14,238 bases of DNA from Propionivibrio sp. (GTDB lineage Bacteria > Pseudomonadota > Gammaproteobacteria > Burkholderiales > Rhodocyclaceae): the NCBI GenBank assembly GCA_017990155.1, contig JAGNOM010000013.1, forward strand, positions 4,231 through 18,468, written 5' to 3'. Positions 1 through 6,659 of the stretch are shown here, piece by piece; within the stretch, counting starts at the first letter, position 1, and each line of letters begins with the position of its first letter. A program made the translations under genes and the position numbers. The notes below the pieces were generated by a model. That model saw nothing but the letters and a program-made list of their open reading frames with translations, was not told the origin of the DNA and ran no database searches.

Positions 1-142
1 AAAGTTTAGCTTTAAATAAAGATATATCGCTCCTAAACTGGATGAACAAAAACAGTCCCGCGTTGTCGCGACGCGGAGCAAAAAAACACAAGCCGAAGCG
101 TTGTTCCACGTCACACAGGTTGCATACAGGTTGATTTGGGGG
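1..142. promoter_or_regulatory. Leader region upstream of the hydrogenase operon
   Basis: No gene is visible here. The first roughly 55 nt are strikingly AT-rich compared with everything downstream. They contain a 7-bp inverted repeat (AGTTTAG at 3-9, CTAAACT at 33-39), CTTTA-AA-TAAAG at 10-21 and the palindrome GATATATC at 21-28. A GC-rich 6-bp hairpin stem (CCGCGT 58-63, ACGCGG 71-76) follows. A TAA at 17-19, in frame with the flavoprotein, bounds its reading frame. The region should hold the operon promoter, because no gene lies between it and the flavoprotein start. I could not identify a convincing -35/-10 pair, a sigma54 -24/-12 pair or an FNR box (TTGAT-N4-ATCAA). A promoter further left is equally possible. 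Confidence 0.3.
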
Positions 143-2176
143 ATGAAAGTGGCTCATTCAGTGTATGGGGTTTGGGACGGGAAGGTTCACGATTTCCGTT
201 CTCAAAGGTCGGCCGGTTTTGAAATCGCCCTGGCCGGACTTGACGATTTTGCGCCGGACAATCCGACCAAGGCGTTCCTCGGCAATCGCGGTTTCCTTGT
301 CCTCGATCCGGACATTTCCCTGGCTGAAGCGCTCAGCCAGTACATGAGTCACGCGGCCGGCGAATCCTGCGGCAGGTGCACGCCGTGTCGCGTCGGCACG
401 CAGCGCATGCGCGACCTGCTGAAAGGCGTCGTCAACGGTTCGGCGCCCGCTGGCGCGTTCAAGGAACTCGAGGAACTCGCCGAGCAGGTGAGCAGCACGT
501 CGCTGTGTGGCCTGGGACAAAGCTGCGCGCGTGCGCTGCTCGACGCGCTGCGCTACTTTCGCGACGAGCTGAAGCCGCTGTCGCCGGCGCAGGCTGTCTT
601 CCAGCACAGCTTCGCCTACACGACGGCGCCGTGCATCGAGGCGTGCCCGTCGAAGATCGACGTGCCGAAGTACATCGATGGCGTCAAAGGCGGAAAATTC
701 GATTTCGCGCTCGGTGTGATCCTTGAGAAGTACTCGATGGCCGCCACCTGTGGGCGCGTCTGCGTCCGTTTCTGCGAGGATGCCTGCCGCCGCGCCGGGG
801 CCGAAGGCGCGGTCGGCATCCGCATGCTTAAGCGCTACGCGGCCGATCAGGCGCTGGCCAACGACCGACTCAAATTTACGCGTCCGACCGTGCAGCACAA
901 ACAGCGCGTCGCGGTGATCGGTGCCGGACCGGCGGGGATCACCTGCGCCTACAAGCTGCTGCTCGACGGCTTCCAGGTCGACGTCTTCGATGCGCAGCAA
1001 GCGGCGGGTGGCATGGCGTCGATCGGCATCCCGAGCTATCGCCTGCCGAAAGACGTGGTGAAGGCGGAAAGCGAGGACATCATTCGCCAGCTGGGCGGCA
1101 ACTTCTTCTACGGCAAGGTGCTTGGCCGCGACTTCGCACTCGACACGCTGCTCGCCAGCGGCTACGACGCGGTGTTTCTCGGTTACGGCGCGAGCCAGGG
1201 CACGACGCTCGGCGTGCGCAACGAGGAGCAGAAACCGGAGGGCTACACCTCGGGCGTCGACTTCCTGCTCAACGTGCACAAACACGTGGAATACGGCGAG
1301 CCATTCGCGGTTGTGGGCGACGTGCTTGTCGTCGGTGGCGGGAACGTGGCGATGGACTGCGTGCGTTCGGCGCGGCGCATGGGCGCGAAGTCGGTACACC
1401 TCGTCTATCGGCGCACCGTCGAAGACATGCCCGCCGAACCCGACGAAGTCCACGCGGCGCAAGAGGAAGGCGTCATCTTCCACTGCCTCGTCAATCCGTC
1501 GGCGCTGGTTATCGAGAACGGCCGCTTGCAGGGCGTCGAACTCGTGCAGATGCGTCAGACCGAAGTCGACGCCAAGGGCCGGCGTGGCGTCGAGCCGATT
1601 CCAGGCAGCGAATCGTTCATGAAGTGCGATCTGCTCATCGCGGCCATCGGCCAGCAGGTCGACAAGAACGCACTACAGCCGGAGGAAGGCGTTGCGCGCG
1701 ATCGCTGGAACTGCATCACGGTCAATCCGGATACGCTGGAAACGACGCGTCGCGGCGTGTTTGCCGGTGGCGACTGCGTGCTCGGGCCGCAGACGCTGGT
1801 CAATGCGCTCGACCATGGCGAGCGCGCGGCGGCGAGCATCCGCGACTACCTGCTGCACGGCGAGGTGCGCCTGACACCGGCGTTCCGCATGCAGAAGCTG
1901 CTCGCCAAAAACCATCTGCTCGACGGCGAATGCCTGAACAACCCGGTGATCCAGCGGCCGCGAAAGCCGATTCCCGAACGTGATGCGACCGAGCGGATCG
2001 CGAGCTTCGCCGAGGTTGACGGCGTACTGGCGAAGGAGGATGCCTACGAGGAAGCGCGGCGCTGCCTGCGCTGCTATCGCATCTATTCGATCGTGACGGC
2101 GAAGTCGTTGAAAAACGGCAACGGAAATGGGCACGCCACGGCTCACGAACAGCAACTCACAGCCACTGCGGGGTAG
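143..2176 (+). CDS. NuoF N3-module/GltD-like flavoprotein, predicted NAD(P)H electron-transfer partner of HydA
   Basis: About 677 aa from ATG 143. Residues about 45-130 match the C-terminal iron-sulfur module of NuoF/HydB: ESCGRCTPCR gives C76, C79, C82, and C122 follows in SLCGLG. Residues about 160-220 resemble the Fe-S domain of GltD/NfnL (C164, C168, then C203, C207, C211, C215). A Rossmann FAD motif GAGPAG lies at 260-265, an NAD(P)-binding motif GGGNVAMD at 398-405, and a second FAD contact AGGD at 541-544. A CLRC pair sits at 641-644 near the C-terminus. Inferred role: cytosolic electron exchange between NAD(P)H and HydA, encoded 6 nt downstream. The FMN/NADH Rossmann domain of real NuoF is absent, and an in-frame TAA at 17-19 shows it is not encoded just upstream. 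The start is uncertain: GTG 149 has better spacing from the GGGGG at 138-142, and TTG 101 is also open. Confidence 0.85.
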   Translation: MKVAHSVYGVWDGKVHDFRSQRSAGFEIALAGLDDFAPDNPTKAFLGNRGFLVLDPDISLAEALSQYMSHAAGESCGRCTPCRVGTQRMRDLLKGVVNGSAPAGAFKELEELAEQVSSTSLCGLGQSCARALLDALRYFRDELKPLSPAQAVFQHSFAYTTAPCIEACPSKIDVPKYIDGVKGGKFDFALGVILEKYSMAATCGRVCVRFCEDACRRAGAEGAVGIRMLKRYAADQALANDRLKFTRPTVQHKQRVAVIGAGPAGITCAYKLLLDGFQVDVFDAQQAAGGMASIGIPSYRLPKDVVKAESEDIIRQLGGNFFYGKVLGRDFALDTLLASGYDAVFLGYGASQGTTLGVRNEEQKPEGYTSGVDFLLNVHKHVEYGEPFAVVGDVLVVGGGNVAMDCVRSARRMGAKSVHLVYRRTVEDMPAEPDEVHAAQEEGVIFHCLVNPSALVIENGRLQGVELVQMRQTEVDAKGRRGVEPIPGSESFMKCDLLIAAIGQQVDKNALQPEEGVARDRWNCITVNPDTLETTRRGVFAGGDCVLGPQTLVNALDHGERAAASIRDYLLHGEVRLTPAFRMQKLLAKNHLLDGECLNNPVIQRPRKPIPERDATERIASFAEVDGVLAKEDAYEEARRCLRCYRIYSIVTAKSLKNGNGNGHATAHEQQLTATAG

Positions 2177-2182
2177 TCATCC

Positions 2183-3985
2183 ATGTACGCAAACATCAAC
2201 GGCCGCGAGTTCGAATTCAAGGCCAACGAAACGATCCTCGACGTTGCCCGCCGCAACGGCATCCACATCCCGACGCTGTGCGAACTGCACGACATCGACC
2301 ACGCGCCGGGCACTTGCCGCGTTTGCCTGGTCGAAGTGCATGCCGGCGACGACCCGACGCCACGTTACATGACCGCCTGCGATACGCCGATGGTCGAGGG
2401 CTGGAACGTGATGACGCGCACGCACAAGGTGCAGGAGATGCGCCAGCTGCAGATGGAACTGACGATGGCCGACCATCGCCAGGACTGCGCCACCTGCCCA
2501 CGCACCGGCCGTTGCGAACTCCTGGTCGCGGCCAATTCGGTCGGCCTGAAGCAGGTGCGCTTCCGCTACACCGATGGCTGGAAGGATCTGCCGCCCGAGA
2601 CTGGCAGCCAGCCGATCATCTACGACCGCAGCCGCTGCATCCGCTGCGCGCGTTGCGTCGCCGTCTGCCGCAAGATCCAGGACGTCGACGCACTCGAACT
2701 CTCGGGCTGGGGTAACACCGCCGGCGTGCGGCTCAAGGGCGGTTCGGTCGATGCCTCGCCATGCGTTACCTGCGGCCAATGCGTGATGGTTTGCCCGACC
2801 GGCGCGCTGGCCGAGCGCGACCAGACGCAGGAGGTGCTCGATTATCTGGCTGACCCGGACATCATCACCGTCTTCCAGACGGCGCCGGCAATCCGCGTCG
2901 GCTTCGGCGAGGAATTCGGCCTGCCGCCGGGTACCAACGTCGAGGGGCAGATCATCGCCGCGCTGCGCAAGCTCGGCGCTGACGTGATCCTCGACACCAA
3001 CTTCGGCGCCGACGTCGTGATCATGGAAGAAGGCACCGAATTGCTCGGCCACCTCAAGGAAAAGAAGCGCCCGACCTTCACCTCGTGCTGCCCGGCGTGG
3101 ATCAACTTCGCCGAGAAGCACTACCCGGAAGTCCTGCCGCTCCTGTCGACGACGCGCTCGCCGCAGGCGGTGATGGGTAAGGTCGCCAAGACCTACCTGG
3201 CGCAGAAGCGCGGCATCGATCCGAAGATGATGCGCATGATCTCGGTCATGCCGTGCACGGCGAAGAAAGGTGAGGCGGCGCGCGAGCAACTGGCGACCAA
3301 CGGCATCCCGGACGTCGACATCGTGCTGACCATGCGCGAGTTCGCCCGTCTGCTGCGCCGCGAGGGGATCAACTTAAAGCAGCTCGAACCGTCGACCTAC
3401 GACGATCCGCTGATGAGCGAGTATTCGGGTGCGGGCGCGATCTTCGGCACCACCGGCGGCGTCATGGAAGCAGCGGTGCGCACGATGCACTACGTGGTCA
3501 ACGGCAAGGAACTGGAGCACGTCGAAGTCGCCCAGTTGCGCGGCTTCGAGAACGTGCGTTCGGCGCACGTCAATCTCGGCGGCGAGTTCGGCGAGATCAA
3601 GGTCGCCATGTGTCATGGTCTCAAGGGCACGCGCAAGCTGGTCGAGGCCGTGCTCGACGGTTCGGCTGATTTCGACTTCATCGAGATCATGGCCTGCCCG
3701 GGCGGCTGCGTCGATGGCGGCGGCACGCTGCGCTCGAAGAAGGCCTACATCCCCTACGCGATGAAGCGGCGCGAGACGATCTTCGACATCGACCGCACCA
3801 AGGTGCGCGTGCGCCAGTCGCACAACAACCGGCAGGTGCAGAAGCTCTACGCCGACTACCTGGAAGCGCTGCACTCGGAAAAGGCGCACCACATGCTGCA
3901 CACGCATTACAGCTCACGCCCCTGCGGCGTGGAGGCCGACGTCCAGGCCGAGTGGGACGAGATCGACGCGCAGGGCAAGCGCTGA
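2183..3985 (+). CDS. hydA: [FeFe]-hydrogenase catalytic subunit HydA
   Basis: 600 aa; catalyses reversible H2 oxidation/proton reduction at the H-cluster. The N-terminus is NuoG-like: a [2Fe-2S] domain (C33, C45, C48, C66), a His-ligated [4Fe-4S] site (H98, C102, C105, C111), then two ferredoxin-type clusters (C152/155/158/162 and C194/197/200/204). The three H-cluster signatures are intact: L1 TSCCPAW at 300-306, L2 MPCTAKKGE at 356-364, and L3 MACPGGC at 503-509. The cluster ligands should be C303, C358, C505 and C509. C302 is the expected proton-shuttle cysteine, and E283, E286 and S322 align with the proton path of Clostridium CpI. The small-subunit-like region forms the C-terminus. There is no Tat signal or membrane segment, so it is cytosolic. 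It lacks the extra C-terminal Fe-S domain of many bifurcating HydA proteins. The upstream flavoprotein is the obvious redox partner. Confidence 0.97.
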   Translation: MYANINGREFEFKANETILDVARRNGIHIPTLCELHDIDHAPGTCRVCLVEVHAGDDPTPRYMTACDTPMVEGWNVMTRTHKVQEMRQLQMELTMADHRQDCATCPRTGRCELLVAANSVGLKQVRFRYTDGWKDLPPETGSQPIIYDRSRCIRCARCVAVCRKIQDVDALELSGWGNTAGVRLKGGSVDASPCVTCGQCVMVCPTGALAERDQTQEVLDYLADPDIITVFQTAPAIRVGFGEEFGLPPGTNVEGQIIAALRKLGADVILDTNFGADVVIMEEGTELLGHLKEKKRPTFTSCCPAWINFAEKHYPEVLPLLSTTRSPQAVMGKVAKTYLAQKRGIDPKMMRMISVMPCTAKKGEAAREQLATNGIPDVDIVLTMREFARLLRREGINLKQLEPSTYDDPLMSEYSGAGAIFGTTGGVMEAAVRTMHYVVNGKELEHVEVAQLRGFENVRSAHVNLGGEFGEIKVAMCHGLKGTRKLVEAVLDGSADFDFIEIMACPGGCVDGGGTLRSKKAYIPYAMKRRETIFDIDRTKVRVRQSHNNRQVQKLYADYLEALHSEKAHHMLHTHYSSRPCGVEADVQAEWDEIDAQGKR

Positions 3986-4011
3986 TGGCGGATTGGAGAA
4001 GCAGGTCATGA
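3985..4011 (+). other. Eight-codon mini-ORF bridging hydA stop and hydG start
   Basis: The A of the hydA stop TGA (3983-3985) is the first base of an ATG at 3985. This ATG opens eight codons (MADWRSRS) that end in TGA at 4009-4011, which overlaps the hydG ATG at 4008 as ATGA. The geometry would allow terminating ribosomes to be handed from hydA to hydG. It may be chance: there is no ribosome-binding site specific to it beyond hydA itself, and the peptide resembles nothing I know. Confidence 0.3.
3995..3998 (+). promoter_or_regulatory. Shine-Dalgarno supporting the ATG 4008 start of hydG
   Basis: GGAG lies 9 nt upstream of ATG 4008. It favours this start over the in-frame TTG at 3993, which has no comparable site at a suitable distance. 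Confidence 0.55.
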
Positions 4012-5405
4012 CGGAACGTCAAACGAGCGACTGGCTGGCCGCCGACGAGGTCGACGCCATCCTGAACGCGGCGACGCGCGACGACGGCAGGATTCGCGCG
4101 GCGCTGCAGAAGGCCCGCGAACTCAAGGGGCTGGACATGGCGGACGTCGCGGCGCTGTGCCATATCGCCGCGCCCGAGCAGATCGAGGAGCTCTTCGCCA
4201 CGGCGCGCAGCGTCAAGGAGCAGATTTACGGCCATCGCATGGTGCTGTTCGCCCCGCTCTACATCTCCAACGTGTGCGGCAACGAATGCACCTACTGCGC
4301 CTTCCGCGCTTCGAACAAAGCGCTCGTCCGTACCGCGCTGGACATGGATGGCATCAGGCGCGACACCGCCGAACTGATCAGGCAGGGACACAAGCGCCTG
4401 CTGCTGGTCGCCGGCGAAGGCTACTCGGCGGCCAACGGCGGCTTCCAGTACGTGCTCGATGCCATTGCCGCCGTCTATGACGTGACCGATGCGACGGGCA
4501 ACATCCGCCGGCTCAACGTCAACCTCGCACCGCTCGAAGTCGACGAGTTCCGCCAGCTCAGGCAGGCGGGCATCGGCACCTACCAGCTGTTCCAGGAAAC
4601 CTATCATCGGCCGACCTACGCCGCCGTGCATCTTTCCGGACGCAAGCGCGATTACGACTGGCGCGCCACCGCGCTCGACCGCGCCATGCAGGCCGGCATC
4701 GACGATGTCGGGATGGGCGTGCTCTTCGGCCTGCACGACTGGCGCTTTGAACTCTTGAGCCTGATGCAGCACATCCGGCATCTGGAAGACGTGTTCGGCG
4801 TCGGCTGCCACACCATCAGCGTGCCGCGCATCGAACCGGCCGATCATTCGGACATCTCGCTGGCGCCGCCGGCGCCGGTCAGCGATCTCGACTTCAAGAA
4901 GATCATCGCCATCCTGCGCCTCGCCGTGCCCTACACCGGGCTCATCCTGTCGACGCGTGAATCGGCGGAAATCCGCCGCGAGTGCTACGCGCTCGGCGTC
5001 TCGCAGATTTCGGCCGGTAGCCGCACCAATCCCGGCGGCTATAGTGAAGGGGAAAATACAGCCGGCCAGTTCCAGCTCGGCGACCATCGTTCGCTCGACG
5101 AAGTCGTGCATGAGCTGTCGACGATGGGCTTCATTCCCTCGTTCTGTACGGCGTGTTACCGACTCGGCCGCACCGGGCAGGATTTCATGGATCTTGCCAA
5201 ACCCGGCCTGATCAAGCTCAAGTGCGATCCGAACGCGGTGACGACCTTCCAGGAGTACCTGATCGACTATGCCTCGGAATCCGCGCGCTGCGATGGTGAG
5301 AAAGCCATCGACTGCGAACTCTCCGGCATGAGCGCCAAGGCGCGAAAGACTTCCGAACGCATGCTGGCGCGCATCCGTGACGGCCGGCGCGACGTCTATT
5401 GTTAG
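4008..5405 (+). CDS. hydG: [FeFe]-hydrogenase maturase HydG (radical SAM tyrosine lyase)
   Basis: 465 aa from ATG 4008, the usual size for HydG. HydG cleaves tyrosine with S-adenosylmethionine and yields the CO and cyanide ligands of the H-cluster, delivered as an Fe(CO)2CN synthon. The radical-SAM motif CGNECTYC gives C90, C94 and C97. The diagnostic C-terminal auxiliary-cluster motif C-x2-C-x22-C is exact (C380, C383, C406). This motif separates HydG from its relative ThiH. The gene follows hydA after 22 nt and precedes hydF by 12 nt, so co-transcription is very likely. GGAG at 3995-3998 supports the chosen start; an upstream TTG (3993) would add five residues. Nothing looks truncated. Confidence 0.96.
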   Translation: MTERQTSDWLAADEVDAILNAATRDDGRIRAALQKARELKGLDMADVAALCHIAAPEQIEELFATARSVKEQIYGHRMVLFAPLYISNVCGNECTYCAFRASNKALVRTALDMDGIRRDTAELIRQGHKRLLLVAGEGYSAANGGFQYVLDAIAAVYDVTDATGNIRRLNVNLAPLEVDEFRQLRQAGIGTYQLFQETYHRPTYAAVHLSGRKRDYDWRATALDRAMQAGIDDVGMGVLFGLHDWRFELLSLMQHIRHLEDVFGVGCHTISVPRIEPADHSDISLAPPAPVSDLDFKKIIAILRLAVPYTGLILSTRESAEIRRECYALGVSQISAGSRTNPGGYSEGENTAGQFQLGDHRSLDEVVHELSTMGFIPSFCTACYRLGRTGQDFMDLAKPGLIKLKCDPNAVTTFQEYLIDYASESARCDGEKAIDCELSGMSAKARKTSERMLARIRDGRRDVYC

Positions 5406-5417
5406 GCCGAGTGGCAC

Positions 5418-6659
5418 ATGCTTGAAACGCCCAAGGGATTACGTCTGCACATCGGCCTCTTTGGCCGTCGTAACAGCGGCAAGTCGACGCTGATGAACGC
5501 GTTGATCGGCCAGTCCATTTCGATCGTTTCCGATCAGCCCGGGACGACGACCGATCCGGTCGAGAAGACCATGGAGCTGTCGCCGCTCGGGCCGGTCGTC
5601 TTTGTCGATACGGCTGGCTTTGACGATGTCGGCGAACTCGGCGCGTTGCGCGTCGGTAAATCGCGTGCCGTGCTCGAACGCGTCGACGTCGGCCTCGTCG
5701 TCGTGGGCGCGGAGGGGTTGGGGCCGTTCGAACACGAGATTATCGATGCCCTGCGCGCCGCCGGAACGCCGCTGCTCGTCGTTTTCAACAAGTCCGATCT
5801 CGCGCGGCCCGCAGTGGAAACGCTGGCCCGTCTCGAAGAGCAAGGTATCGACAGCGTGATCGTCGCTGCCGGTTGCGGAGAGGGTCTCGAACGCGTCAAG
5901 GAAGGCTTGTTCCGGCAAGTGCCGGACGCGTGCCTGGTCGATCCGCCGTTCGTCGGCGATCTCGTGTTGCCGGGCGATACGGTCGTGCTCGTCGTGCCGA
6001 TCGATCTGGGTGCGCCCAAGGGCCGCTTGATCCTGCCGCAGGTCCATGCGCTACGCGACCTGCTCGATCACGACGCGCTGGCCCTGATCGTCAAGGAATG
6101 TGAACTTGAAGCCGCACTGAAGAGGCTCAATACTCTGCCGCGGCTGGTCGTATGCGACTCGCAAGTGGTGCAGCGCGTCGCCGCCGAAACACCGGCGGAA
6201 ATCCGCATGACGACCTTCTCCATCCTCATGGCGCGCATCAAGGGCGACATGCTCGGGCTGGCCGCCGGCGCCGGGGCGCTGTCGCGCCTCAAGCCGGGCG
6301 ACCGCGTGCTGATCGCCGAAGCGTGTACGCACCATCCGCGCGAAGACGATATCGGGCGCGTGAAGATTCCGCGCTGGCTGGCGCACTACGCCGGCGGTGC
6401 GCTCGACATCGATGTTCGCGCGGGAAAGGATTTTCCTGAAGACCTCACGCCTTACGCCCTCGTGGTGCAGTGCGGCGGCTGCACCGTCACGCGCAAACAG
6501 ATCCTCGTGCGCCAGTACCGCGCCGCGCGCCAAGGCGTACCGATGACCAACTACGGCATGGCTATTTCAGTGTCGCAGGGCGTGATCGAGCGCGCGCTGG
6601 AGTGCTTTCCGGCGGCCCTGGCGGCATATCGGCGAGGTCTGGCGGGGGCGTCGGAATGA
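5418..6659 (+). CDS. hydF: [FeFe]-hydrogenase maturation GTPase HydF
   Basis: 413 aa. HydF is the GTPase scaffold that carries the maturing 2Fe subcluster and passes it to apo-HydA. The N-terminal Era-like GTPase domain shows a P-loop GRRNSGKS at 16-23, GTTTDP in switch I, DTAG at 64-67 and NKSD at 124-127. A middle dimerisation region leads to the C-terminal [4Fe-4S] domain with C303 (CTHH), C352 and C355 (CGGC). Many HydF proteins have His immediately before the CxxC; here it is Gln351. That position has been discussed as a variable fourth ligand, so loss of function is not implied. The start ATG follows hydG by 12 nt, and the stop overlaps hydE as ATGA. The length is close to that of characterised homologues. 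Confidence 0.95.
   Translation: MLETPKGLRLHIGLFGRRNSGKSTLMNALIGQSISIVSDQPGTTTDPVEKTMELSPLGPVVFVDTAGFDDVGELGALRVGKSRAVLERVDVGLVVVGAEGLGPFEHEIIDALRAAGTPLLVVFNKSDLARPAVETLARLEEQGIDSVIVAAGCGEGLERVKEGLFRQVPDACLVDPPFVGDLVLPGDTVVLVVPIDLGAPKGRLILPQVHALRDLLDHDALALIVKECELEAALKRLNTLPRLVVCDSQVVQRVAAETPAEIRMTTFSILMARIKGDMLGLAAGAGALSRLKPGDRVLIAEACTHHPREDDIGRVKIPRWLAHYAGGALDIDVRAGKDFPEDLTPYALVVQCGGCTVTRKQILVRQYRAARQGVPMTNYGMAISVSQGVIERALECFPAALAAYRRGLAGASE

Noticed and set aside
58..76. Hairpin CCGCGT/ACGCGG as a rho-independent terminator
   Set aside because: On the plus strand it is followed by A residues, not T. On the minus strand only an interrupted T-run follows and no minus-strand gene lies to the right to be terminated.
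131..145. TTGAT as half of an FNR/Anr box before the hydrogenase operon
   Set aside because: The other half (ATCAA at the right spacing) is missing, and the site is too close to the start codon.
158..1483. Long minus-strand open frame of 441 codons opposite the flavoprotein gene
   Set aside because: Rich in Arg, Ala and His with no motif; it is the antisense shadow of a gene with clear Fe-S and FAD motifs in GC-rich DNA.
3687..5417. Minus-strand open frame of 576 codons across hydA end and hydG
   Set aside because: Antisense to two unmistakable genes; the sequence ends in low-complexity Arg/Ser/Pro runs and shows no domain.
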